Shown: piece after piece, positions 26,310 to 37,793 of the stretch
Numbering within the stretch: the first letter of the stretch is position 1
How the letters are laid out: every line of letters starts with the position of its first letter
NCBI GenBank assembly: GCA_002238685.1
Contig: MPMV01000001.1
Coordinates: 217,840-281,839 of the forward strand
Source of the DNA: a bacterium EF100-94H03 bin56
Lineage (GTDB): Bacteria > Pseudomonadota > Alphaproteobacteria > SP197
Length of the DNA stretch: 64,000 bases
Direction of reading: 5' to 3'
Position numbers and translations under genes: made by a program
The notes under the pieces: model-generated
Database searches by the model: none
The model's input: the letters and a program-made list of their open reading frames with translations, nothing else
Told to the model about the DNA's origin: nothing

Positions 26310-27488
26310 ATGCCGCCTGAGGCCGCTCACGAGCCTCTGGGACGTGCGGAGTTCGCCGAAGCGATGGCGGCGCTGGCTCCCTTCGAAACCCGTCCCCGCC
26401 TGGCTGTGGCCCTTTCCGGCGGACCCGACAGCACGGCGCTTGCCCTGCTGGCCGACGATTGGGTGCGGGTCCGCGACGGCGCGCTCGTGGCCTTCATTGT
26501 CGATCACGGGTTGAGAAACGGATCGGCGGTCGAGGCACGGGCGGTGGCAAGGCGTTGCTCCACGTGGGGCATCGCGTCACGAATTCTCACCTGGAGCGGG
26601 CCGAAACCGGCGAGTGCGATCGAGGAGTCGGCACGTCACGCGCGCTATCGTCTCCTCGAGACTGCCTGCAGCCGCGACGGTGTTCTCCATCTCTTCACGG
26701 CACACCATCGCCGGGACCAGCAGGAGACGGTCGCCCTGCGCCGTGAAGCCGGCAGCGGACCGATGGGTCTGGCCGGCATTTCCCGATGCGTCGAACGGCC
26801 GTCCCTGAGGATCCTCAGACCTCTTCTCGGCTTTCATCCCGCGCGCCTGAAGGCGACACTTCGGGCGAGAGGCGAACACTGGCTTGACGACCCCATGAAC
26901 CGGGACTCCAGGTTCGCCCGTGTCCGCCTGCGCCAGCAGGGTGTTCCGGACTGTGGCGTCGACATTTCCGAAAGGAGAACAAGACTGGAACGAACGCTCG
27001 CCCGTGTTCTTCCCCGCGTGTCCCACGTCGATGGCCGGGGTGTGGCGACACTCGACCGCCCTGGCTGGCTATGCCTGCCGGCGGATGTGCGCCACATGGT
27101 TCTGGTGCGTCTTGCGATGACTGTGGGCGGATGCGCCTATCCTCCAGCCACCCGCAAGATTGACCGGCTGGATCGCCTGCTTCGTTCGCAAGCAACGGTG
27201 GCGGCCACTCTTGGCCATTGCCGGTGGCAGGGAGGCAGGGAGGTGACGGTCAGGCGCGAGAGGAGGAATCTGCCCGTCATCGAGGGGCATGGCGGGGAGG
27301 GCGAGATTCTCTGGGACGGACGGTTTCGCGTGACGGTGCCGGACAGCCCCTGGCGCATCCAGCCGGCTGGCGGTTCCTTCCCGGTGGTCGAGCGGCTGTC
27401 AGGAGAGCCCTGGCCTCCTTGCGCCACGTCCATCCGCTTTGCACCCCGCCACCCCCTCACGGCCCCGCTCTTCCGGGATGGCGCATGA
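26310..27488 (+). CDS. tilS: tRNA(Ile)-lysidine synthase TilS
   Basis: A 392-residue enzyme that converts C34 of the CAU-anticodon tRNA-Ile to lysidine, so that it reads AUA. The PP-loop is ALSGGPDSTALALLADDW, and the TilS signature FTAHHRRDQQETVALRREAG follows; both catalytic regions look intact. The C-terminal domain is short and less conserved. ATG 26310 is used; GTG 26271, overlapping cpoB, is an alternative with no better ribosome site. Confidence 0.9.
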   Translation: MPPEAAHEPLGRAEFAEAMAALAPFETRPRLAVALSGGPDSTALALLADDWVRVRDGALVAFIVDHGLRNGSAVEARAVARRCSTWGIASRILTWSGPKPASAIEESARHARYRLLETACSRDGVLHLFTAHHRRDQQETVALRREAGSGPMGLAGISRCVERPSLRILRPLLGFHPARLKATLRARGEHWLDDPMNRDSRFARVRLRQQGVPDCGVDISERRTRLERTLARVLPRVSHVDGRGVATLDRPGWLCLPADVRHMVLVRLAMTVGGCAYPPATRKIDRLDRLLRSQATVAATLGHCRWQGGREVTVRRERRNLPVIEGHGGEGEILWDGRFRVTVPDSPWRIQPAGGSFPVVERLSGEPWPPCATSIRFAPRHPLTAPLFRDGA

Positions 27489-27572
27489 GGTGAGTGGCCA
27501 GGTGGCGCCGGCACTGGAAATTCGCTCGTTCAGTCACCATAATAACTGTCAGATCAGGGCATCGAGACGTTC

Positions 27573-29494
<1,922 letters not shown>

Positions 29495-29498
<4 letters not shown>

Positions 29499-30562
29499 CC
29501 TCGCCGATTGTCAGCACGGATCCCGACGATCTCGCCGCCGCTTTCACTCCCCACTGCCGGCCTTACGTCAGGCCGGTGGGGAAAACGGGATCGATGGAGG
29601 TCATCGTCCGCAGGCCCGACGGCCTGCTTGCCGCGAGAATCGATGCTGCCGGCGTGGATGCCTGGACGGCACGCCTTCCGGAACCCGCGGCCCGTCGTCT
29701 TGCCACTCTGGTCAGCCGTCTTCGTTCACCTCCGCGCTCATTCGCCGGGCTCGACCTGACGGAGCCCCGGGTCATGGGCATCATCAACACGACGCCCGAC
29801 AGCTTCTCCGATGCCGGCAAGGCCCTCGATCCTGATGATGCCATGGCACAGGGCGAGGCCATGCGCGATGCGGGGGCTGCCATTCTCGATGTCGGCGGGG
29901 AATCGACCCGCCCCGGAGCCGAACCGGTGGACTGGCGGGTGGAAACGCGGAGAGTCCTGCCGGTCATCACCCACCTTGCAGGCACCGGGGGCCTGGTCTC
30001 CGTCGACAGCCGCAAGGCGGATGTGATGCGCGCGGCCATCGCCGCTGGCGCCGCGATTGTCAACGATGTCAGCGCGCTCACCCATGATCCCCGTTCCATG
30101 GATGTCGTGGCCGGGGCCGGCGTGCCGGTCATTCTCATGCATGCGCTCGGCGATCCCCGCACGATGCAGGATGCACCGTCCTATGATCATGTCAGCCTCG
30201 ACATCCACGACTATCTCGAGCAGAGGATCGCTGCCTGCGTTGAAGCCGGAATCGCCCGCCGCAACATCGCCATCGATCCGGGGATCGGATTCGGCAAGAC
30301 ACAGGCCCACAACATGACCCTGCTCGGCCACCTGGCATTGTTTCACGCTCTGGGTTGCCCCATTCTTCTGGGTGCGTCACGCAAGAGATTCATCGGCCGG
30401 ATCACGGGCGAGGAGAGGCCGGCGAGGCGCCTCGGCGGCAGCATCGCGGCGGCGCTGGCCGGGGTGGCAGCCGGCGTGCAGCTCCTCAGGGTCCATGATG
30501 TGGCCGACACGGTGCAGGCGGTAAGGATCTGGTCAGGCATGGCGGAGCCGGTATCGACATGA
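29495..30562 (+). CDS. folP: Dihydropteroate synthase FolP
   Basis: A 355-residue enzyme joining p-aminobenzoate to dihydropterin pyrophosphate in folate synthesis. The TIM-barrel signatures are [33 protein letters not shown] and [14 protein letters not shown]. About 85 residues precede the catalytic core, as in many alphaproteobacterial forms. TTG 29495 overlaps the ftsH stop; a later start (ATG 29594) would shorten the extension. It overlaps glmM by four bases. Confidence 0.94.
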
Positions 30563-31908
30563 GACAGTTGTTCGGAACCGACGGCATACGTGGCCGGGCC
30601 AACCGCGAACCCATGACCGTCGAGACGGCATTGCGGGCAGGCATGGCGGCCGGAGTCCATTTCCGCAGGGGCGATCACACGCACCGCGTCGTTATCGGCA
30701 AGGACACCCGGCTTTCCTGCTACATGATCGAGTACGCCATGGCCTCGGGGTTCGTGAGCGTTGGCATGGATGTCCTGCTCATCGGTCCGGTGCCGACACC
30801 GGGCGTGGCCACTCTGACGCGTTCGATGCGTGCCGATCTCGGGGTGATGATCTCGGCATCCCACAATTCCTTCGAGGACAACGGCATCAAGCTCTTCGGG
30901 CCCGACGGCTACAAGCTCTCGGACACGGTGGAAGCGGCCATCGAGACAGGCATGGCCGGAGACCTGTCGGCAGCCAGGGTGGACGCCAGTCATCTGGGAC
31001 GTGTGCGGCGTCTCCAGGGAGCCCTCGGTCGCTATTCCGAGTTCTGCAAGAACATCTTTCCAAGGAACCTGCGTCTTGACGGTCTGAAGATCGTCATCGA
31101 TGCGGCCAACGGCGCGGGCTACCGGGTGGTGCCCGAGGCACTCTGGGAACTCGGTGCCGATGTCATTCCCCTGGGTGTCGACCCGGATGGCACGAACATC
31201 AACCGGAACTGCGGTTCGACAGCGCCCGGGGCGATGCAGAGGGCGGTGACGGAAAGCGGCGCCGATATCGGCATCGCCATCGACGGGGATGCCGACCGCG
31301 CCGTCTTCGCCGATGAAAACGGGACACTCGTTGATGGTGATCAGATCGTGGCATTGCTTGGCGACTGGCTCAACCGACGCGGCAAGCTTTCCGGCGGCGC
31401 CGTCATCGGCACCGTGATGTCGAATCTCGGCCTCGAACGCTTCTTTCAGGAACGCGGTCTTCGTTTCGAACGCACACCTGTCGGAGACCGCTACATCGTG
31501 GAACGCATGCGTGACAGGGGCTGCAATTTTGGTGGCGAGCCTTCCGGTCACATGGTCTTCGCCGATCACGCGACAACCGGGGACGGACTCATCGCCGCCC
31601 TGCAGGTCCTTGCCGTCCTTGTCGGGAACGGACGGCCGATGAGCGACATCGCACACCAGTTCCACGCGGTTCCGCAGGTGGCAAGCAATGTCCGTCTCAA
31701 CGGCAAAGCGTCGCTGGCAAGCGACACGGTTCAGACCGTCCTGGCCTCGTCGCGGGCCCGTCTCGCCGCTGACGGGCGTCTCGTGGTGCGCGAATCGGGA
31801 ACCGAACCGTTGATCCGGATCATGGTGGAGCACCCCGACGGCGGTCTCGCGCAACGTCTCGTGAGCGAACTCGAGAGCGCCATCCGCCTCGCGGCCGGCG
31901 ACGCCTGA
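30559..31908 (+). CDS. glmM: Phosphoglucosamine mutase GlmM
   Basis: A 449-residue enzyme interconverting glucosamine-6-phosphate and glucosamine-1-phosphate for UDP-GlcNAc synthesis. The phosphoserine loop is [20 protein letters not shown], the Mg-binding loop is [11 protein letters not shown] and the substrate-phosphate loop is [15 protein letters not shown]. It works between GlmS and GlmU, encoded at 53121-54944 and 51753-53114. Confidence 0.97.
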   Translation: MRQLFGTDGIRGRANREPMTVETALRAGMAAGVHFRRGDHTHRVVIGKDTRLSCYMIEYAMASGFVSVGMDVLLIGPVPTPGVATLTRSMRADLGVMISASHNSFEDNGIKLFGPDGYKLSDTVEAAIETGMAGDLSAARVDASHLGRVRRLQGALGRYSEFCKNIFPRNLRLDGLKIVIDAANGAGYRVVPEALWELGADVIPLGVDPDGTNINRNCGSTAPGAMQRAVTESGADIGIAIDGDADRAVFADENGTLVDGDQIVALLGDWLNRRGKLSGGAVIGTVMSNLGLERFFQERGLRFERTPVGDRYIVERMRDRGCNFGGEPSGHMVFADHATTGDGLIAALQVLAVLVGNGRPMSDIAHQFHAVPQVASNVRLNGKASLASDTVQTVLASSRARLAADGRLVVRESGTEPLIRIMVEHPDGGLAQRLVSELESAIRLAAGDA

Positions 31909-31916
31909 ACACGGCC

Positions 31917-32720
31917 GTGCGCTGTCCCTTCTACCAGGTCGACGCGTTTACCGGCGAGGCGTTCAGGGGCAATCCCGCCGCGGTGCTGGTGCTGGAAACG
32001 TGGTTGCCCGACACCGCGCTGCAGGCCATCGCGGCTGAAAACAACCTCGCCGAGACGGCCTTCCTGGTGCACCAGGCGGACCGGGACTATCAGCTGCGCT
32101 GGTTCACGCCCGTTGTCGAAGTGCCTCTTTGCGGTCATGCCACACTTGCGTCCGCGTTCGTCATCATGACAAGGATCGACGTGACGGCAGACCAGGTGTG
32201 GTTCATCACGGCGAGCGGGCGCCTCGGCGTGCATCGCCAGGGCGACATGTTCGTCCTCGACTTTCCGGCAGAGACACCGGTCGCATGCGAACCACCAGGC
32301 GACGTCGTTGCGGCGGTCGGCCGGGCGCCGGTGGAAACCTTGTGCGGCAGCAATCATCTCTTCGTCTATGCCAGCGAGGCCGAGGTCCGGTCCCTGAAAC
32401 CGGACATGAGGGACCTCGGCACCGCGCTCGAGGGAGGGGTGAGGGGCGTGATCGCCACGGCGCCCTGCTCGAGCGATGCCGCAGACGTCGTCTCCCGGTT
32501 CTTTGCTCCCCATCACGGAATCCCGGAAGACCCTGTCACCGGTTCTGCCCACTGCATGATCGTCCCCTACTGGGCTGCCCGCCTGGGAACCGGGACCATT
32601 CATGCCCTTCAGGTGTCGCGTCGCGGTGGCGAACTCCATTGCCGGCTGAGACACGACAGGATCGACATCGCCGGCAAGGCGGTGGCGTTCATCGAGGGCG
32701 TCGCCTTGATACCGCCATGA
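31917..32720 (+). CDS. PhzF-family isomerase/epimerase-like protein
   Basis: A 267-residue two-domain protein of the PhzF family. The catalytic Glu is in AENNLAETAFLV, and the duplicated fold is marked by PLCGHATLASAFV and EDPVTGSAHCMIVPYWA. PhzF proteins catalyse isomerisation or epimerisation near a carboxylate; most members are of unknown substrate. The start is GTG 31917, eight bases after glmM. It overlaps the sirtuin gene by four bases, so it is part of the folP-glmM transcription unit. Confidence 0.88.
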   Translation: MRCPFYQVDAFTGEAFRGNPAAVLVLETWLPDTALQAIAAENNLAETAFLVHQADRDYQLRWFTPVVEVPLCGHATLASAFVIMTRIDVTADQVWFITASGRLGVHRQGDMFVLDFPAETPVACEPPGDVVAAVGRAPVETLCGSNHLFVYASEAEVRSLKPDMRDLGTALEGGVRGVIATAPCSSDAADVVSRFFAPHHGIPEDPVTGSAHCMIVPYWAARLGTGTIHALQVSRRGGELHCRLRHDRIDIAGKAVAFIEGVALIPP

Positions 32721-33466
32721 CAGGGGACCTCGACCGGTTGCGTTCCATGCTCATCGACGCCCGGCGTGTTGTCGTCTTCACAGGTGCGGGGATCTCCACG
32801 GAATCGGGCATTCCGGATTTCCGCAGTCCCGGTGGAATCTGGTCGCACACCACGCCGATCATGTTCGACGACTTCGTGACCTCCGTCGAGGCACGGCGCG
32901 AGTCGTGGCGCCGCCGGGTGGAAATCGAGCGCGACATGGTCGGTGCAAGGCCCAATCCGGGCCATCTGGCCGTGGCCCGCCTTGTGGCCACGGGCAAGGT
33001 GACCGCACTCATCACGCAGAACATCGACGGACTGCACCAGGCATCGGGTGTTCCCGAGGAGAAGGTCATCGAACTCCACGGCAACAGCACCTACGCCACC
33101 TGCCTTGCCTGCGGCGAACGCCATGCGCTCGATCCCATCCTGGATGCCTTCCGCGCGGATGGCACGATTCCCCAGTGCGGGGCCTGTGACGGCATCGTCA
33201 AGACGGCCACCATCTCCTTTGGCCAGCCGATGCCCGCCGAACCGATGGAAAGGGCACGCGCAGCAGCGCTCTCCTGCGATCTCTTCCTTGCCATCGGGTC
33301 CTCGCTCGTGGTCTGGCCGGCGGCCTCCTTCCCGCTCCTGGCCAAGCAGAACGGTGCGGCCCTCGTCATCCTCAACCGCGAGGCCACCGACCACGACCCC
33401 TGCGCCGACCTTGTCCTCCACCGTGAGATCGGTCCGACCCTGTCAGCAGTGGTCGAGCCTCCCTGA
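32717..33466 (+). CDS. NAD-dependent protein deacylase (sirtuin, Sir2 family)
   Basis: A 249-residue sirtuin. NAD-binding motifs are FTGAGISTESGIPDFRSPGG and ITQNIDGLHQASG; the catalytic His is in ELHGN; the zinc site is CLAC...CGAC; the C-terminal Rossmann part is AIGSSLVVWPAA. ATG 32717 overlaps the preceding gene as ATGA. It removes acetyl or other acyl groups from lysine using NAD. The lack of the Tyr/Arg pair of class III desuccinylases cannot be judged with confidence here. Confidence 0.93.
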   Translation: MTGDLDRLRSMLIDARRVVVFTGAGISTESGIPDFRSPGGIWSHTTPIMFDDFVTSVEARRESWRRRVEIERDMVGARPNPGHLAVARLVATGKVTALITQNIDGLHQASGVPEEKVIELHGNSTYATCLACGERHALDPILDAFRADGTIPQCGACDGIVKTATISFGQPMPAEPMERARAAALSCDLFLAIGSSLVVWPAASFPLLAKQNGAALVILNREATDHDPCADLVLHREIGPTLSAVVEPP

Positions 33467-33586
33467 CACGTTTTCCCGGTGTCCCGCCTGCAACCGCCCG
33501 CCGGTTGGCACGGGTCGCAGCCAAGTCTCTTTGCCGAGGCACGAACGTGTGGCAGGGTCAGGTTGTGACGGTCGGAGGAATCCTTG

Positions 33587-34624
33587 GTGGAAAGCAAGGA
33601 CGCGCAGCCGGTCCGGGCGACGCCGTTCAAGGACGGGTACGCCATGCCGGGCCGTTTCGAGAGGCATGCCCGCACGTTGCTGACATGGCCGCCGGTCGAG
33701 GAGAAGGTCGGAACGGACGTAGACGGATTTCGCGATGAATTGGAGGCAACAGCCCGGGCCATCAGCCTCCACGAGCCCGTCACGCTGGTCGTGGATCCGC
33801 GCGACGAGGAAGATGCCCGCAGCCGCCTTGGCGGCGAGGTGGAACTTCTCGTGGTGCCTGTGGACTGTTGCTGGCTCAGGGACAACGGACCGATTTTCGT
33901 GCGCAACAAGGCGGGTGACGTTGCCGGCGTCCACTTCGGATTCAACGGATGGGGCGGCCGGTTCCCCTGTGGCAAGACGCAGGAGATGCCGTCTCGTGTT
34001 GTCGAGCATCTCGGGTTCCGGTGCTACCGGACTCCCTTCATCTGCGAAGGCGGCGGCGTTTCGGTGGACGGGGAGGGGACCCTGATCACCACCGAGCAGG
34101 TGATGCTGAACGACAATCGCTACCGCGGGATGTCAAGAGACCACATCGAGGCCATGCTCCACGATTATCTGGGTATCACACAGGTGATCTGGCTCGGACT
34201 CGGGCTGATCGAAGATACCGAGACGGACGGGCACGTCGACAACGTGGTCGAGTTCATCGAACCGGGACGCGTTCTGGTGCAGGTCGTGTCCGGGCACTCC
34301 AACCCCAATCATGGGCTTCTCCAGGAGAACCTGCGGCGTCTTGCCAACGCGACCGACGCGAAGGGGCGGCCTCTGGATATCGTCGAGATGCCGGTTCTGC
34401 CCTACCAGCAACAAGGGTCCGGGCGCTACGTCATTCCCTATACGAACGCCTATGTCTGCAACGGCGCCATCATCGCGCCTGAGGTGGACCCACGGCTCGA
34501 CGAAGAGGGATGGGCCATTCTCGAGAGCGCCTTTCCGGGGCGCGAGATCGTGCCGGTCCGCAGTCTCTGGCAGGCCGTCGGCGGAGGCGGCATCGGCTGC
34601 ATCACCCAGCAGGTTCCCGCGTGA
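33587..34624 (+). CDS. aguA: Agmatine deiminase family protein
   Basis: A 345-residue guanidine-modifying enzyme that hydrolyses agmatine to N-carbamoylputrescine and ammonia. Diagnostic motifs: DCCWLRDNGPIFV, the catalytic His in DTETDGHVDNVVEF and the nucleophile Cys in GGGGIGCITQQ near the C-terminus. The usual agmatine deiminase motif has His before the Cys where this has Gly, so a related substrate is possible. Start GTG 33587 lies seven bases after GGAGGA; TTG 33584 is the alternative. Confidence 0.88.
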   Translation: MESKDAQPVRATPFKDGYAMPGRFERHARTLLTWPPVEEKVGTDVDGFRDELEATARAISLHEPVTLVVDPRDEEDARSRLGGEVELLVVPVDCCWLRDNGPIFVRNKAGDVAGVHFGFNGWGGRFPCGKTQEMPSRVVEHLGFRCYRTPFICEGGGVSVDGEGTLITTEQVMLNDNRYRGMSRDHIEAMLHDYLGITQVIWLGLGLIEDTETDGHVDNVVEFIEPGRVLVQVVSGHSNPNHGLLQENLRRLANATDAKGRPLDIVEMPVLPYQQQGSGRYVIPYTNAYVCNGAIIAPEVDPRLDEEGWAILESAFPGREIVPVRSLWQAVGGGGIGCITQQVPA

Positions 34625-35144
34625 GGGCAACCGCCATCACCGGGACCGACATGCCGCGACGCGGGATGTCGGTAGCCCTTCTCCCGCTCCCGCTTCCGGC
34701 CCGATCGGGGGATGGTGCCGAGGTCGCCACACCTCGTGAACGCCGGGGGTGAGCACGGTGCTTTCGATCAGTCCCGGGACGGCGTCCGCTGTCTCATCGC
34801 GATTCGACCGTGCGGCGGTCGATGTCGGTGATCTGACGGGGTGCCGGACTGTGGCGAGGCATTCCTTCAGCTTGTCCTGGCGGGCTTCCGGTTCGCGGCG
34901 CCAGTCGGACGAACAATGGGCATGGAGCGCACAGCGCAAGGGCCTTGATCTCTGATTTCCTGTCGGCCGCGCGTCTCTTCTTCCGGCGCATGGGGGGGCG
35001 TCCGGCCTGGCAGACGCATTGCCGCGCTTGCGGTCCGCCGTTGTCGTTCGCAGCAAGCGTCGTCAAACGGTCGGCAAGGTACATTTCATCGCATGGAAAC
35101 CAGGCCGTTGTCCGACCATGTCACGCACTAGGGCGACATGCGTG
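34625..35144. other. Intergenic region with weak minus-strand ORF
   Basis: About 520 bases without a convincing gene. A minus-strand ORF (34794-35084, 96 codons) includes TLAANDNGGPQARQ, a motif style seen in small alphaproteobacterial proteins, but it has no ribosome site and its C-terminal half looks random. A run of seven G occurs at about 34992-34998. The region separates agmatine deiminase from the VapBC-type pair. Confidence 0.4.
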
Positions 35145-35552
35145 TCAAGGGGGACATCCATTCAAGCTCGTGAACGGCCACCGTAAGAGGATGACCGATA
35201 GTCGCTTGTCCACGGCAAGCAGCCGGAGACCTTCCTCTCGTGCCTGGAACTACAGCGGTTCGTCGAACGGATCGTTGTGGCTCAGCGGTATCTCGAGTTC
35301 GCTGGCGGCATGGCGCATGGTCATCGGCAGGAACGTCATGTCCTGTTCTTCCAGCGCGGCGACAGAGAAGCGGCTTTTGCGCTGGCCCGACCGGTGGCGA
35401 GCATTGTGCTTGAGATGCATTTCCCAGATCGAAACGGTGCTGACGTAGAAATCTGTCCCTCGCGCTGCCAGCACCCGGCGTTCGAAATCCAGGAACACGC
35501 CGGGCCTCTCCATGAAGTCGAACAGGCGGGTTGAATCGAGCAGAACGCGCAA
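35145..35552 (-). pseudogene. VapC-type PIN toxin, truncated by an in-frame amber codon
   Basis: The open part (35250-35552, 100 residues) is a PIN domain: Asp6 in LLDSTRLFDF, Glu44 in VSTVSIWEMHLKH and Asp94/Asp97 in HNDPFDEPL. It then meets TAG at 35250-35252. Without that codon the frame continues FQAREEGLRLLAVDKRLSVI, exactly the expected C-terminal part of VapC with the last acidic residue, ending with TGA at 35145. The single nonsense change suggests recent inactivation, or a sequencing error, in a tRNA-type RNase toxin. The antitoxin gene lies 11 bp upstream. Confidence 0.75.
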
Positions 35553-35563
35553 TGTCCGTCCCG

Positions 35564-35824
35564 CTACTCTTCGTCGAGCCCAAGCACCTTCCGGCTGAAG
35601 GCGGGATCGTTGAATTCCTCCGGCCAGCCTTCCCCGTCGCCCTTGATCCCGAGACGTCGACGGGCAGCCTCCAGCCTGTCGAAGTCAATCCCGCCGCGCC
35701 GGTCACGGCGCATCAGTTCAGCGGCCGGCTGGCCGTGCCTCGTGACAATCACGCGCTCGCCGTTGCGAGCGGCGGCAATCAGTCCGGAGAGGCGTGCTTT
35801 CGCTTCGCGATTGGGAAGTTCCAT
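35564..35824 (-). CDS. Phd/YefM-type antitoxin (VapB-like)
   Basis: An 86-residue antitoxin: N-terminal DNA-binding Phd fold (MELPNREAKARLSGLIAAAR, then RVIVTRHGQPAAELM) and an acidic C-terminus that would bind the toxin (EEFNDPAFSRKVLGLDEE). ATG 35824 has GGAG about nine bases upstream; the frame also allows TTG 35839. Such antitoxins repress their own operon. Confidence 0.85.
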   Translation of the reverse strand: MELPNREAKARLSGLIAAARNGERVIVTRHGQPAAELMRRDRRGGIDFDRLEAARRRLGIKGDGEGWPEEFNDPAFSRKVLGLDEE

Positions 35825-36032
35825 GACGGATCGCTCCAAGCCTGGAAATCTCCTTCACCAGCAGGCAGCTATGGCCTCCTCTCTGCAAGTCCACATCATG
35901 GCGAGTCCATTCTCCGGCCATTGTTTTTCCGTCGCACCCGGGAGTCCTGGAGACTGGATTGTCCCTGGTCTCCGGGAGGTTGGAGGTTGACACGACAGGT
36001 GGGGGGTTCAATAGTCCTGATGGCCGCTGAAA

Positions 36033-36210
36033 CCTGCGGGAGAGACCGGTCCCGAGACCGGCGCCGAAGGTGCAATCTGTCCCGAAATCTCTCAGGCAAA
36101 GGGACCGCAGGTGAATGGCCGCTCTGGAGAGAAGAAGACGCTGATGCGTCTTCTCACCGAAGGGGAAAGCCGGTGTTCCGGTGATGCTCTCAGGTTCGGT
36201 GACAGAGGGG
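36033..36210 (+). promoter_or_regulatory. Tandem glycine riboswitch
   Basis: Two aptamers in series. Aptamer 1 (36033-36112) is closed by CCTGCGG/CCGCAGG and holds CGGGAGAGACC, GCCGAAGGTGCAA and TCTCAGGCAAAGGGACCG. Aptamer 2 (about 36120-36210) is closed by CTCTG/CAGAG and holds CTGGAGAGA, CACCGAAGGGGAAAGC and CTCTCAGGTTCGGTGACAGA. Both carry the family's conserved cores. The 3' strand of the second P1 stem (CAGAGGGGG) includes the only Shine-Dalgarno-like sequence before gcvT, so glycine binding probably changes translation initiation of the glycine cleavage operon. Confidence 0.93.
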
Positions 36211-36223
36211 GCAAGACGGGCGT

Positions 36224-37387
36224 GTGCGCGCCCTCATTGCAACGGCCGGGACAGGTTCGGTGACCCCTGAAGACGCTCTCCTCGAGACTCCGCTTGGCGC
36301 CCTTCACCGGGAGCTCGGAGCCCGCATGGTTCCCTTTGCCGGCTATGCCATGCCGTTGCAGTACAGGGCCGGCATTCTTGCCGAACACCGCCACACGCGC
36401 GGCTCTGCCAGCCTCTTCGATGTCTCCCACATGGGTCAGGTGCGCCTCTCGGCCAGACCCGGGGCGTCCATGGAAAGCGTGGCCCGCGCGCTCGAGCGCC
36501 TGGTGGCGGCCGACATAGTCGGCCTTGGCCCCGGAAGACAGCGCTACACCCAGTTTACCAACGGCACGGGGGGCATACTCGACGACCTGATGGTGACCTC
36601 GCTCGGCGATCACCTGTGGCTGGTGGTGAACGCGGCCTGCAAGCACGACGACATCGAGCGCCTGAAGGTGTTGATCGGCGAGGAATGCGACATCGAAGTC
36701 CTCGAGAAAAGGGCGCTCGTCGCCCTGCAGGGGCCGGCCGCCGTGGCCGCGTTCGCTCGCCTGGTCCCGGATTCGCAAGGCCTTTCCTTCATGCAGGCGG
36801 CGCTTTGGACCCTTGACGGCGAGACACTCATGGTCAGCCGTTCCGGATACACCGGCGAGGACGGCGTGGAGGTGTCGGTATCCTCCGGCGGCGTCGATGC
36901 CCTGGCACGGCGACTGCTTGCCGCGGACGGTGTCGAAGCGGCCGGGCTCGGCGCGCGGGACAGTCTGCGTCTGGAGGCCGGCCTGTGCCTTCACGGCAAC
37001 GATATCGACACCACGACGACACCGGTGGAGGCCGGACTCGCCTGGTCCATCCAGAAGCGGCGGCGTCTCGAGGGCGGTTTTCCCGGCGCCGACGTGATTG
37101 TCTCGCAACTGCGTGACGGCCCGCCGAGGCGCCGGGTCGGTCTGGTTCCGCAAGGAAGGGCGCCGGTGAGGGAAGGAGCGGCCATCCGCTCCTCGTCGGG
37201 GGCGCCTCTCGGGACCGTGACGAGCGGCGTCTTCGGACCGACGGCGGAACGGCCGGTCGCCATGGGCTATGTGGCGGGCGAGGCGGCCGTGACAGGGACT
37301 GTGGTCGAGGTCGAGAGACGGAGTTCATGGATAGAGGCCGAGATCCGGTCGCTGCCGTTTGTGCCGCACCGCTATCACCGGTCATGA
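36224..37387 (+). CDS. gcvT: Glycine cleavage system T protein (aminomethyltransferase)
   Basis: A 387-residue enzyme that transfers the aminomethyl carbon from the H protein to tetrahydrofolate and releases ammonia. Motifs include MVPFAGYAMPLQYRAGILAE, FDVSHMGQVRL and SRSGYTGEDGVEVSV, with the C-terminal GCV_T_C domain (about 290-380). GTG 36224 is taken as the start, 12 bases after the riboswitch P1; GTG 36260 is also possible. It is first in gcvT-gcvH-gcvPA-gcvPB. Confidence 0.95.
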   Translation: MRALIATAGTGSVTPEDALLETPLGALHRELGARMVPFAGYAMPLQYRAGILAEHRHTRGSASLFDVSHMGQVRLSARPGASMESVARALERLVAADIVGLGPGRQRYTQFTNGTGGILDDLMVTSLGDHLWLVVNAACKHDDIERLKVLIGEECDIEVLEKRALVALQGPAAVAAFARLVPDSQGLSFMQAALWTLDGETLMVSRSGYTGEDGVEVSVSSGGVDALARRLLAADGVEAAGLGARDSLRLEAGLCLHGNDIDTTTTPVEAGLAWSIQKRRRLEGGFPGADVIVSQLRDGPPRRRVGLVPQGRAPVREGAAIRSSSGAPLGTVTSGVFGPTAERPVAMGYVAGEAAVTGTVVEVERRSSWIEAEIRSLPFVPHRYHRS

Positions 37388-37415
37388 CACCATTGACGTG
37401 AAGGGAGACGACCCC

Positions 37416-37793
37416 ATGGGGAAGAGACTCTACAGCAGGGAACACGAGTGGATCGATGTCGACGATGGCATCGGCACCGTCGGCATTTCCGACTATGCCC
37501 AGGAACAACTCGGCGATGTCGTCTTCGTGGAGCTGCCGGAATCAGGACACGAGGTGGAGAGCGGTGACGAACTGTGCGTCGTCGAATCGGTCAAGGCGGC
37601 CAGCGAAGTCTACGCTCCCGTCTCCGGAGAGGTCGTCGAGGTCAACGACGCGCTTGGCGATGATCCGGCGGAGGTCAATGCCAATCCCTATGGTTCGGGC
37701 TGGTTTGTGTGGATCCGGCTCGCGAATGCCGGGGAACTCGACGAATTGATGGACGAGGATGCCTACCGAGAATACCTCGGGGAGCTTGCCTGA
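37416..37793 (+). CDS. gcvH: Glycine cleavage system H protein
   Basis: A 125-residue lipoyl carrier protein. The lipoylated lysine is in [21 protein letters not shown]-terminal [20 protein letters not shown] and C-terminal [13 protein letters not shown] are typical. ATG 37416 follows AAGGGAG. The stop overlaps the gcvPA start by one base. Confidence 0.97.
   Translation: MGKRLYSREHEWIDVDDGIGTVGISDYAQEQLGDVVFVELPESGHEVESGDELCVVESVKAASEVYAPVSGEVVEVNDALGDDPAEVNANPYGSGWFVWIRLANAGELDELMDEDAYREYLGELA

Noticed and set aside
34794..35084. 96-codon minus-strand ORF with AANDN motif
   Set aside because: No ribosome site and only the first third looks protein-like; left as intergenic content.
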